Shown here piece by piece: positions 12,001-21,971 of a stretch of 64,000 nt of DNA. The notes under the pieces are model-generated. The model did no database searches. It was not told the DNA's origin and saw only the letters and a program-made list of their open reading frames with translations. The DNA is from Setomelanomma holmii (taxonomy: Eukaryota; Ascomycota; Dothideomycetes; Pleosporales; Phaeosphaeriaceae), in assembly GCA_010015745.1 (NCBI GenBank), contig ML978249.1, positions 1 to 64,000 on the forward strand. Reading direction: 5' to 3'. Numbering within the stretch: position 1 is the stretch's first letter; every line of letters begins with the position of its first letter. Both the position numbers and the translations under genes were made by a program.

Positions 12001-14097
12001 ATGGATCCAAATAGTGCACGGCTAGCGCTCAAATTGCAGCTCGACGACGTGGAAGTCATTTTCAACTCCCTGACCGCCTCGACTGCCGACGTCAGGGACT
12101 TTGAGCGAAGTCGTCGCCTTTCAAGCACTTCGCTCGGAGCTGGTGAAGAAATGGCAGGAAGTCAATGGGCAGTGTTGCGCATATGGAATTCTAAACCAAG
12201 AGAACAACAATCTCGTAGCCTTCAAGCGTTTGCTAAACGAAGAGCGAAAGGCTGAAGGTATGTCTTCGCAGCATTAACTGGACAGTGCACTTATCTGTGG
12301 TAGTCAACCATGGTATGGCGCGTCAGCTCGCGGATATGCCTGTACCACAACGCGCATCGACAAACAGTCATCGCGCCGGTAGCGAAATTCCAAAAGATGT
12401 ACAGATTGCCAGTCTCAAATGGATCGAGTAGTGGGATCAAGAAGCTTCGCATCGATCTTAGCGGCACCCAGACTGGCCCTGTGTCACGGCAGCCAACAGT
12501 TTCGACAAGCAAAGACACCTCAAACTTCGACGTCGACCAAGCGGTCCGCCGAGGATCCGTTAACACGTGCTTCGCACGAGACTGCAGCCACTGCAAAACC
12601 ACAGACAGATAAGAGAGCTCGGGTCGACGATGAGACCGAGGAAGACAGAATTGCTGAGGTGACCGCACTTCAGTCATCTGGGTCAAAGAAGCGTGTTGCC
12701 ATCGTTGATCCTGCTGTTCTAAGAGAGGATAATGACGGGCGTACGAAGCGAGTCAAGCTCGACGGACAGCATGAGGCTTCACGGCTTGAAACAGGAAACG
12801 CGAGGACGACGGCCGCCACGAAAAACAGCCTACAAGTCAAATTAAGAGCAAAGAGCACGACATACCGCAGGGGCTGTGTTCATCATGCCTCGACATGCAC
12901 CCCACTTGCAACCTCCTACAGTTGACGTGCAAAGGCAAGGCTGACTTGAAGACGCATGCCTACTGTCGCGAGTGTGTCATTCGACTGTTCGAGTCTTTAG
13001 TGACGGATCCATCGCACTTCCCACCACGTTGTTGTTCGAAGATCATTCCACTGTTCAGCTGTATCCACTTTCTGCCCAGTAATTTGTACTCCAGTTTCGT
13101 TGCGAGACGCGAGGAACTAGAAATTCCCAATCGAACATATTGCAGCAATGCGGACTGCTCGAGGTGGATCCGGCCAGCACAGATCAACGCTGGTGTGGCG
13201 CTGTGCCTGAAGTGCAGGCAGATGACGTGTGTTACATGCAAAGGGAAGAATCACACAGGCCTGTGTCCTAAGGAGAAGGATGTAGAGCAGTTGATGAAGG
13301 TGGCGCGCCAGCGACGTTGGCAAACATGCCCTCGATGCAAGGAAATGGTTGAGCTAGATCGAGGCTGCTATCATATCACGTAAGCCGTCATGCATTAGAG
13401 ACGAACCATGACTGATGAGGCTTATAGCTGCCGTTGTCGCCACGAGTTTTGCTACTTGTGCCTGGCAAAGTGGCGAACTTGCGAATGCCCTGCTTATGAT
13501 GAGCGCGCAACATCATTGACGCTCCTCCGCCAGCCGCTCCACAGGTTCAGCCACCTGCAGCTGCGCCCGCTCGTAGAGTCAACAATCAGCGAAACCGGCC
13601 GCGCAACCCTGCTCCCCGGGCGCAAGCTCAACCAGTGCCGGCACCGCATCCAGCTGTTTTCGCCAACGGTCAGCGTGTGATTAATAATGTTGCTCCAGCC
13701 GTGTACGGCCAGCCAGCGCACCCAGATTATGGCCACCCTGCGCCAGCTCCATACGGCAATCTGCCACCTCCACCATACGGTAATGGTCCTCCACAAGGAC
13801 TGCCCCAGATGACCCAGTGGGGTGCACAGATGGGCGCGTGGGGTGCCCGCTTCGCCAATGCTTTTGCATGGTTCAGGCGCTTCTGCCTTTGGCTATCATG
13901 CAGCACCTGCTCCTCCACCACCTCCACCTGGTCCGTTCTGTGAGCGTGCAGGCCACAATTTCGAGAGATACTATCCGTGCAATGGCTGGCGCACAAACTG
14001 CGACTGGTGCGAAAGGGGCAGTGAAGATCGATATGTAAACGGCTGTCATGATTGCGGTCTGAAGATCTGTTGGCGTTGTACCAACCATCGAACTTGA
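12001..14097 (+). pseudogene. RBR (RING-IBR-RING) E3 ubiquitin ligase, multiply frameshifted
   Basis: The locus encodes in order: an N-terminal SARLALKLQLDDVEVIFNS segment typical of fungal RBR proteins, a linker, RING1 (CSSCLDMHPTC...HAYCRECV, from ~12885), an IBR zinc module (CSNADCSRW...CLKCRQMTCVTCKGKNHTGLC), RING2 (CPRCKEMVELDRGCYHITC, split by an intron at 13380-13427), a Pro-rich tail and a last Cys cluster (CERAGHNFERYYPCNGW). No single frame carries all of this. Shifts are needed near 12100, 12420, 12840, 13505 and 13860, and splicing does not explain them; two real introns are 12258-12303 and 13380-13427. RBR enzymes transfer ubiquitin through a RING2 cysteine. Either a decaying gene or base-indel sequence errors. 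Confidence 0.7.
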
Positions 14098-14297
14098 TCA
14101 TGGTCTCGCTGCGTGATCGGGAACATGCCGTAGACGGTCCTTGGAGGAAAGAAGAAGAATAAAAACAAGGTCATGTAGTTGGAGAAACTCGAGCTATGTG
14201 ATCAAATATCGCAGTGCCCAAAACATAGCGTGGTATACCTGACTGCAATACACCTAGAAACCTAGATACTTATTCACGACCCCATCAGCATATCGTG

Positions 14298-15365
14298 TCA
14301 CTTCTTTACCACAACAACAAACAACCGCGGATACCCCAATAGAACGTTCCCATCTCCCAACTCCCGATACGAACCCTTCAACCTCCTTTCATACTCCTGC
14401 AGAAACTCACTCTTCGACCCCTCATCCTCAATCCTGTTCAGATAAGGCTGCAACCCCGTCCCCTTGACCCACTCCACAATCGCCCCGGCATCTTTCAATA
14501 CATGCTGATACGCCGTGCGCCAGATATTGATGCTAGAAGAGTACGGCGTGAGTGCGTTGTAGAATCGCGAAGGAGGCTCTATGGGATCCAAATCAGGCCT
14601 GTCTAAATCTGCCATGTCGCCTATGCGTGTGCTAGAAAAAGCAGGCGACCAGGATTTCTCGGGCAGAGAGGCGGTCTCGCGCATCAGGCTGTGTGAAGGT
14701 TCGAGGTAATTATCTGGAACTTGAATCGCCATGACACCGCCCGACTTCAAGGCGGTGATGAATAATTTGGCGAGGACGGGGATACGTGTGGGACTGCGGA
14801 GCCAGTGGAACACGGCGTTTGAAAATATCAAGTCTGCCCGCTCTGCTTCTGGGACTTGGAAAGTTGACAAATCGCCCTGCTCAAAATCAACTTTCCCCTG
14901 GTCGGTGAATGTAGAGCGAGCTTTGGACAACATGTCAGGACTTGAATCCATGCCCGTAATCCTAGCGTTGGGAAATGCATCCAGGAGGACTTTGGTCGAA
15001 TTGCCGGGGCCGCAGCCAAGGTCATATATCCGCGGCGTCTGCTTGTGGGCAAGGTGAGGTGCGACTTGTGAGATGAGATCGTAGACTGCGCGTGTACGCT
15101 CGTTGCCGAATTTGAGGTACTGTGTTGCAGACCAGTCTTTTTCTTTCTTTGTGGTAGAAGTCATTTTGCGGGGTGCGGTGGTGCTGAAAGGTTGGAGACG
15201 GCAGAAGAAGTGATTAATTCTGTGCGTTTCTGGTCGTCCTGGCCAGGAATTATGTTGGCTTAGTCGTTGCGCTGATACTGTGTGATCGAAACCTGGTTTG
15301 CGGGCTGATTTGGCCGGAATGCTGAGGCTCGCGGTAGTGCGGGGGCGAAGACAACGTTGGAGCAT
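14298..15365 (-). CDS. trans-aconitate 2-methyltransferase-like SAM methyltransferase
   Basis: Single exon of 355 aa from ATG 15365. The enzyme family methylates trans-aconitate, a toxic isomer of the citric-acid-cycle intermediate, using S-adenosylmethionine. Visible motifs: DWSATQYLKFGNERTRAVYD at the start of the catalytic domain (~78-97), the SAM-binding glycine loop YDLGCGPGNST, the acidic loop GMDSSPDML, and FSNAVFHWL (motif typical of Tam proteins). An internal ATG at 15164 (MTSTTKKEKDW) starts the minimal catalytic unit. The 67 residues before it are basic, contain no long helix and end in RLQPFSTTAPRKM, so they could be a mitochondrial presequence. Alternative translation starts could give dual localisation. 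Confidence 0.85.
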   Translation of the reverse strand: MLQRCLRPRTTASLSIPAKSARKPGFDHTVSAQRLSQHNSWPGRPETHRINHFFCRLQPFSTTAPRKMTSTTKKEKDWSATQYLKFGNERTRAVYDLISQVAPHLAHKQTPRIYDLGCGPGNSTKVLLDAFPNARITGMDSSPDMLSKARSTFTDQGKVDFEQGDLSTFQVPEAERADLIFSNAVFHWLRSPTRIPVLAKLFITALKSGGVMAIQVPDNYLEPSHSLMRETASLPEKSWSPAFSSTRIGDMADLDRPDLDPIEPPSRFYNALTPYSSSINIWRTAYQHVLKDAGAIVEWVKGTGLQPYLNRIEDEGSKSEFLQEYERRLKGSYRELGDGNVLLGYPRLFVVVVKK

Positions 15366-15795
15366 GGTCTACCAGCACCCGAAGACTCTGGCAACAGCTG
15401 GAGGAATGATACGAGCTGATAATACGGAAAAGAGTCGAGCAAATGTATGTGCAGTCACAAGGTCTGGCCGCGGATTGACGTTGGTCTAGCGCGGGAGCGG
15501 GATGGTAGGGCTGGCTAAATAGCGGGTCGATGTGGGGAAGGAACGGAGATAATGGAGGAACCATTCCCGAGGTGAGGCTGTAGACATTTACGACGCCAGC
15601 CTCGTCGTATGAGCCCTACAAGATTTTGGACTTGTGCATTCTACGCATATGTGTAGCGGAAACGTTCGAATCATTAATTACTACAGGGCCTCAAAGTTAG
15701 ATGACATTGTATACTCGATCTCACTTATCGTACTTGTAGTATTTGAATGAAATTGATTGGAATTTGAGCGTATTTACAAGACTATCATTTATGGC
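15366..15795. other. intergenic
   Basis: Promoter side of the methyltransferase gene and 3' flank of the next locus. No gene supported. Confidence 0.4.
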
Positions 15796-16478
15796 CTAGA
15801 ACTTTCCTGTTTTTTCTGTGGTTAAAACGTAACAAAAGCCACTGCAGTACGCGGAACCTTCAGCCTTCTTATTCCACACCCGGACATAGTCTCCTTCTTT
15901 CCACCCAACATACGTGAGAGTGGGAAGTTTCGTGTCCGATTCGGCCATATGCATTGTACTCTCCGGATATATCACCCGTTCCTCGTAGACCAGAAGATTC
16001 TTTGGGAGTCGTCCTGCTTATCGATTACGTAGATTGTACGCTATAGCATCAGTGTCCCAATTCACATTCGCAAACACAATGATGCGGTCGCCACGATCAG
16101 CTATAATCCGTCGAAGGCTTCGGCCTACGTAATCATTCTTGATAGAGGCTTTGAGAGGGTTCGAGAAGATTTCAAGATCAGAGTCTGGTCCTTCTGTGGC
16201 TGGTCCAGGCACTGTGATAGTGCGAGCAGGAACGGATTTTGTCAGACTGAACGCCTCGTCATCGATATGTTTAGGTACAGCGCCGGTGCTGCGGAGGTAA
16301 ACGAGTTGCTAAAATTGTCTCAGCGAAAGTACTTCATACGACAGATTCAACGAAATTAACTGAAGCAGCTTACCGCTTGGATCATCGACAGATGCATTTT
16401 GACGCTAGCTATCGTGTGCGCACGCTCGTCGCTCGTCAAAACCGAAGGCACTACAGGACTAGTAGCGGTGATAGCCAT
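15796..16478 (-). pseudogene. hypothetical gene, 2 exons, one in-frame TAA
   Basis: Exon 1 is 16478..16374 (35 codons, MAITATSPVVPSVL) and exon 2 starts at 16308 (GTAAGC...TTTTAG intron, phase 0). Read to the first stop (TAA 16020..16018) it is a 131-aa protein with the hydrophobic segment DRGDRIIVFANVNWDTDAI near its end. The same frame continues without interruption for 73 more codons past TAA to TAG at 15796, with protein-like composition (TLTYVGWKEGDYVRVWNKK). So either a 131-aa gene or, more likely, a ~205-aa gene cut by one nonsense change (CAA to TAA fits). Family unknown. Confidence 0.5.
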
Positions 16479-17325
16479 GTTTTAAGCCGGATTGAAATGG
16501 GTGGTATCGTGTTAAATTTTGAGAAGGGCGAGCTTGGAATGACCATTGGCAACAGGAATTTTATATATTTATAGGTCACACATGAGCCGTATGCGAAGTA
16601 TTAGCCTCGGCATAAGAATGTCAAATGGCATGTAGCACGGCTGAACTTTGAAGCTATGGGATTGAGCTTGTATCATCGACCAACTGCTGTCAAATCTAGC
16701 ACTTGGAGACGTCAAGCGCCGTCATCGGCCATGACCAAGCGCCGCTGGTGAACGACGAGTGCTGTCACACCTTGTGGTACATGAAGATATCGCACACTTG
16801 CAGTACTGTGGCAATTCAATTTTGGAGATGGTGACTCAAACAGCCGCGATAGTCCCCTTGGAAGCACAAGCACTTATTCGTGCTGATCTATTGCATGTAG
16901 GTATTCGTGATTGAACTTCGTAGAGCACAGCAGGTTCTCCCGAGAGCGCACTAAGCCATCATGGACATGTGCTCGGGATGAATATCAGCCTTCCCTTCGG
17001 TTCTGGGTGTCCCAAAGATACTTGCCGTGGTTTTCCGTTCTGGAAATACACCTCAAGCTTAAATAAATAGTCATCAAAAAGGAAAAGTTCGGGCATCGAA
17101 TACCTTCAATACCTTTTGTGACCCGCCTTCGATGTTTAGCGCTCCTGTGAACTGTTAACAGTACAGGAGCCCGAAGCTAAAGACGGCCCGAGGCGCCCGC
17201 ACCGCACTTGTGGTTGGCTGCTAATGCGAACGCCGACCTATCGTCTTATCAAGCGAGGCATATAACTCCCAATGATGATAGGAGAGGACAAACGTCTGGG
17301 AAAAGAAGCTCTGATTCAGTGCATG
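16479..17325. other. intergenic, left flank of transposon
   Basis: No gene supported. Moderately AT-rich with many stops. Confidence 0.4.
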
Positions 17326-17392
17326 ACGTTACACGAAACCCCGCACTACTGTACGGCACCGCGTGGCGACCACCCCCGCGTGCCGGGACACC
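17326..17392 (+). repeat. left terminal inverted repeat of Fot1-like element
   Basis: Starts ACGTTACACG and contains GGCACCGCGTGGCGACCACC. Its reverse complement is found, with mismatches and small gaps, at 19277..19341. Confidence 0.7.
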
Positions 17393-17450
17393 CTGCACAT
17401 CATAATACCAAGTCAACACCAACTTCAAGACACGTTATCTCTACCAATAT

Positions 17451-18637
17451 GGAACCAATTGACAAGGCAATTGAAGCAATGAAATTGTACGGCTTAGGGG
17501 AACAACTTACGTTTAAGAAGTGTGCAGATATCTTTGAAGTCAACCGAATTACGCTGGCCCAAAGATGCAAGGGCGTTCAGGGCAGTGTGGCAGCCAAAAA
17601 CATCAACCAAAGGAAACTCAGCCCACAACAAGAGGCAGAGCTTACAGATTACATCAAAGACTTTAAAAGTCGAGGGCTTCCAACTACTAGAGCCATGATG
17701 CGACACTTTGCTGCTGAGATTACTAAACAGCCTGTAGGAAAGGAGTGGGTGGGTCGCTTTTTGAAAAGAAACAAGGACCATCTCACCTCAAAATGGGCAG
17801 CTGGTATGGACGCTGTACGTCACCACGCTGACTCAGAGCACAATTACAACCTCAACTTTGATCTCTTCCATGAGAAGATGAAGCAGTATAATGTGGAGCC
17901 TCGCCACACGTACAATATGGACGAGAAGGGCTTGTGCTGATGGAACAAGTCTTCCTCCAGGTCTCATCTACCAGGCCCAGAACGGTAACATACGGTCGTC
18001 CTGGGTGGAGGATATTAAGGTCGGAAAGCACGACGTCTTTGTCGCTCCATCTCCCTCTGGATGGAAGAACAACGACGTAGGTTTAGCCTGGCTTGAGCAG
18101 GTCTTTGACCGGTATACAAAGGAGAAAGCGCGCTCAAGTTACCGCCTCCTCATTCTAGATGGCCATGGGAGTCACGCTACTATGGATTTTTTTGACTTTT
18201 GCCACAAGAACAAGATCCTTCTTGCTATCTTTCCTTCTCGTTTAACTCACAGCCTTCAGCCACTTGATGTGGTGTTATTTGCGCCACTCTCAAGAGAGTA
18301 CTCTAAAGAGCTCACCACCCATCTTCAATTTACCTAAGGACTTATCCTAATTAACAAGGGCAACTTCTTCCCATTGTTTTGGAAGGCCTGGACCTCCACC
18401 TTCAACCAGAGGCTCATTTTGAAGTCCTTTGAAGCCATTGGTATATGGCCAATGGAGAGAGACGTCATACTCAAAAGATTCCGCCCAAAGACACCAGAAC
18501 AAGATGAAGAGACAGGAAGCTCGCCTATACTCGCCGAAGAGGACTGGAGAAAGATGAGAGACCTTGTGGAGAAGGTAGTAAGAGATGGGATGGAGAAGGA
18601 GGCAAAGAAGATCACTCTCTCACTCCACTACCTCTAG
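17451..18637 (+). pseudogene. pogo-type transposase, internal deletion and stops
   Basis: The first block from ATG 17451 encodes an N-terminal helix-turn-helix (FKKCADIFEVNRITLAQRC), a CENP-B/Tc5-type DNA-binding region (LPTTRAMMRHFAAEI...VGKEWVGRFLKRN) and the start of the DDE domain (HTYNMDEKG, first catalytic Asp), ending at TGA 17938-17940. The rest of DDE_1 follows in another frame: ADGTSLPPGLIYQAQ, then LLILDGHGSHATMDF (second Asp) and PSRLTHSLQPLDVVLFAPL. Comparison with family order shows that ~40-50 codons are missing between the first Asp and the ADGTSLPP block. More stops occur at ~18335 and 18637. It cannot encode an active transposase. Confidence 0.8.
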
Positions 18638-18940
18638 ACAAAAAACGACCTTCTTCTCTATGAGAGCAAAGGTCTCCTGCGCGCTCTCAATACTAAGAAG
18701 AAGCACCAGAAGAAGGGCAAGACTCTTGATCTTCAGTAGCGTCAAGAGTACCACCGGGGAGCTTAATTCTGGTCTCCTAGAAAGCTCAGAGAGGCTAGGT
18801 TTCGTGAGCGAGTAAGGGTGCAAGAGGAATGCAAGGAGAAGCTTAGAAAAGCTGAGATGAAGGACCTTAGAGCTCAAGCTGCCTTACTTAAGTAGAGAGA
18901 GGCAGAAGAAAAGCGTATAGCGCGAGAGGCAGCCAAGGTG

Positions 18941-18962
18941 GAGAGAGAGAGAGAGAGAGAGA
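18941..18962 (+). repeat. (GA)11 microsatellite
   Basis: Eleven GA units within the decayed 3' coding part of the first transposon, in a region whose remnant translation is Arg/Glu-rich. Confidence 0.9.
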
Positions 18963-19276
18963 AGGAAAGATTAGCTGCACAAAGGGCTGAAGGAAAGCGC
19001 AAGAAACAACAGGAGAGAGAGGCTGCAACTGCCCAAAGATCTCTACAATTGTCCCAAAGAGGCAAGAGAGAAGCCTCACAAAAGCCTACGCGTGCGCGAA
19101 AGCGTGCGCGGGTTGCGCAGCCTGCTAAAGGTGGTGGTAGTGGTGGTGAGCCTACACGCCCACCCCCCAACCAAAACCACCACCAGCGCTCTACTAGTTC
19201 ACTACAAGATCTCGTGATAATATCTACTGTGGGTGGTAGTAGAGCTTCATTTTCTACTGTGGGCAAATGGAACTTT

Positions 19277-19341
19277 GGTGTTTGGCACGCAGGGGTGGTC
19301 GCCATGCGGTGCCGCACGGTATCGGGGCACAAAGATAACGT
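19277..19341 (-). repeat. right terminal inverted repeat of Fot1-like element
   Basis: Reverse complement starts ACGTTATCTTTG and contains GGCACCGCATGGCGACCACC, matching the left repeat; 3' end of the element. Confidence 0.7.
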
Positions 19342-20775
19342 AGCTCACCACCGAGCGCACGTCCCACCCAGCGCACGAATTTCGTCAGATTCCACCCACA
19401 AAGATGAGGTTATTGCGCCACGTACAGTAGCTTTTATCACAGGACTTTTTGGTGTTGCAGTCATACTGTGACGTACAGTAGATTAAGAACTTCATATTAC
19501 AATTATAGCTTCTTAGGTGGGCTTAATTATTCGGCCAGAACGGGCACGCCGATGAGCCGCTTCCTCTACGTCTGCAGGCTCCTCATCAACAACAACGACC
19601 TCAATAGCTTCAGGAGCTTTGAGACTTTGCCTCTTACCCTTTTTAGCAATATTGATATCACTTTGGAGTTGTTTCTCAAGCTCACGGGCGAGCTTCTTGT
19701 CCTGCTTAATAGCCTCTTTAGCAGCAGCTTCTGCCTTGCGCGTCTTCTTCGCTTGAAGCTTGTTAAGATGACGCTCTTCAAGCACCTGAGCTTTAGCAAG
19801 CTTCTGTCGCTCTCTAAGCTTAATCGCCTCGCTCTTTTGGTGTTGTAGCTCCTGTTCTTCGAGGTCCTTTTGCTCCTGGCGTTGACGAGCTTGCTCTACC
19901 TTTGTAGGTGACCAGAATTGAGCTTTACCATCTGAATTTTCTGGCGGCAGCAGTAATAAAGCTTTGCTACGCTGCCTACGCTTCTTCTCATTAGCCAGGG
20001 CCTCTTTGAGGTTGTTGTTCTCATGCTCTAGAAGCGTATTTTTGGCTGAGATTGTGTGGATTGTTCGGCTAAGCTTCTTCGCTCTCTCATCGTAGATACC
20101 GTCCACAGCCTGCCGTAGCAATCGCTCAATCTTTCTCCAGTCGCTTGCGCTTAGTACTGAGGTTGAGGAACCGCTTGAAGTCGGCCTTGAGACGTCTACT
20201 GGCTCTGCTGTAAACCTGGAGATGATGACGTTTGGGTCAAAGGGCGCGATACCTGTAGCTTCGAACGCTTTACAGATGAGTCTCTCGTTAAAGCTAGAGC
20301 TCCAGGCGGCGTAAAAAAGCTTAAAGAAGTCTTTCTTTGTGATACTGGTGAGGCCTTGGGCGCGATCAAGGAAGGCAGAGAGCTCTGCTTTGTATGAGGC
20401 TGCTAGTGGCGAGAACATAACCACATCGAGCGGTTGCAGCGTGTGGGTGCTATGAGATGGGTATACCATTAGCAGGATTTTGTTCTCGTCACAATACTTG
20501 ATGAAATCCATTGTTACATGAGAGCCGTGACCATCAAGGATGAGGAGCCTGTAAGAGGAGCGCGCCTTTGCCTTTGTTTCGCGATCGAATACCTGCTTGA
20601 GCCAGGCGAGTCCTATATCGTGGCTAGTCCATCCAGAAGGTGAGCTGGTGAAGAAGGCGCGGTGAGATTCTGCCTTAAAGTCTTGCAACCAGGTGTCTTG
20701 TATAGCTCCAGATTGAGCCTGGTAGATGAGAGCAGGCGTAAGCGCAGTGCCATCAGTGCTGCCATCCAACACATG
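19342..20775 (-). mobile_element. second Fot1/pogo-like element, 5'-truncated
   Basis: Inverted relative to the first copy, so the two elements meet tail to tail. It carries a long transposase C-terminal ORF, a 3' region with a repeated ACGTACAGTAG motif (near 19424 and 19473), and ends abruptly at ~20.75-20.79 kb where zinc-finger coding sequence on the + strand begins. Its N-terminal DNA-binding domain and 5' inverted repeat are absent. The 3' boundary is not resolved. Confidence 0.65.
19513..20769 (-). pseudogene. pogo-type transposase, C-terminal ~415 residues
   Basis: Intact frame for the second half of DDE_1: DGTALTPALIYQAQSG, GWTSHDIGLAWLKQVFD, LLILDGHGSHVTMDF (catalytic Asp) and HSTHTLQPLDVVMFSPL, followed by the usual long basic coiled-coil tail (EEQELQHQKSEAIKLRERQK and onward). 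The HTH, CENP-B region and first catalytic Asp are missing, so it is a 5'-truncated copy. Unlike copy 1 it has no internal stop over ~415 codons, so it was truncated more recently or was less exposed to mutation. The residues upstream of DGTAL come from reading the flanking zinc-finger DNA backwards. Confidence 0.8.
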
Positions 20776-21606
20776 AATGCACTCGATCACTGGGGCCCAC
20801 GGTACGAATGCGACACATGCGATCGAGAGTTCTTTATCGAACGATCAGCAGAGCGGCACATGGATGATAAGGGGCACTGGAAGCCTCAATTCTCATGCGA
20901 GACGTGTAGTAGGAAATTCTTTACCCAAGAGTCGGCTGATCAGCATATGAATGCTCTGAGTCACCACAAACGACACTTCTGCCACGACTGTAGCAAATTT
21001 TTTCAAACGGAGAATGCCTTGAAGATGGTATGGTCTGTATAGACACCTTAACAATTACTTGATGCATGTTCCGTTAGTGCTGAAATTTCACTGACCTCCC
21101 CAAGCACCTGAACTCGAGCACTCACCGCGGCAAAAACATTGCGTGCCCCTTCTGTAAAGCAGCCTAAACTTCGACTAGCGGGCTTTCGCACCACCTCGAG
21201 ACTGGCTCATGCCCACGAGCCAAAATGGTCAATCATCGCACAATCTATCAGGCTCTCAGTCGCCGCGATCCAGGCGGCTTATTGACGAACAAGCTGCTCA
21301 CCTACTCCGACACCAACATACAGAATATTGCAACAGCTGCGACTTGGAACGGCTCCAGCTACGAGTGCTACCTGTGTCACCGAGGACATGTTACTCTCCA
21401 CGCACTGAACCAACATCTGAATTCACCGGTCCACAGTGAGAAGCGATATCATTGCCCAAACCGCAGCTGCGACCGATAGTTCGTACGTTTAGCGTCCCTA
21501 TCTAATCATCTCGAAAGTGAGAGCCGCGGGTTTGTTCGATTTGAGAAGGTTCAAAAGCATGTTCATAATTTCATCACGGGACGACAGAAGCTGCTCGGTT
21601 TTGCAT
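20770..21606 (+). pseudogene. C2H2 zinc-finger protein, 5'-truncated with two stops
   Basis: The reading frame begins inside a finger (QHMNALDHW) and shows repeated fungal C2H2 units: YECDTCDREFFIERSAERHM, FSCETCSRKFFTQESADQHM, FCHDCSKFFQTENALKM. An intron (GTATGG at 21029 to AAG at ~21103) leads to HLNSSTHRGKNIACPFCKAA, then TAA at ~21164-21166, then SHHLETGSCPRAKMVNHRTI, WNGSSYECYLCHRG, LNQHLNSPVHSEKRYHCPN and TAG at ~21477-21479 before FVRLASLSNHLESES. The first exon and start codon are missing, replaced by the transposon. Such U1-like multi-finger proteins are widespread in moulds; function unknown. Confidence 0.75.
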
Positions 21607-21971
21607 AAGCGTACTGTAGCATTGCAGAGGTGAAACTCGACGGGGCCGAAAATGCTCTTATACATCGAATGGCATTGGTGTGGATTAAAACACAGTACTG
21701 CAATACCATGTTCCTTTTCGTCAGCTATCCATTGCCCCGATCCAGTCTCTCAAGGCCGTAGTGCAGTCTCATGCCTAACATATGTGATTAGTATTAGCAA
21801 TGGCTCTGACCTTTCCCTTATTTGTACTCGCCCAGCCTCTGGCTTTGCAACACTCGCTTCGTTCGTGTCTTCTACTACACGTGTTCTACTTGTCACCCTA
21901 TGAGGGCTAACTATCCCTTGTGATTAGCCATCTCAGTTGTTTGAGACCACTGCAAAGATCACGAAAGATGA
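21607..21971. other. intergenic
   Basis: No gene supported; 3' flank of tyrosinase. Confidence 0.4.

Larger units (their letters stand above)
17326..19341 (+). mobile_element. Fot1/pogo-like DNA transposon, degenerate
   Basis: About 2.0 kb bounded by imperfect inverted repeats (17326..17392 and 19277..19341) that both open with ACGTTA and share the core GGCACCGCRTGGCGACCACC. It contains a broken transposase on the + strand. Size, inverted repeats and transposase architecture fit the fungal Fot1/pogo branch of Tc1-mariner elements, which insert at TA. A clean TA duplication is not visible at the inferred ends, so the ends may be off by a few bases or mutated. Confidence 0.75.
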
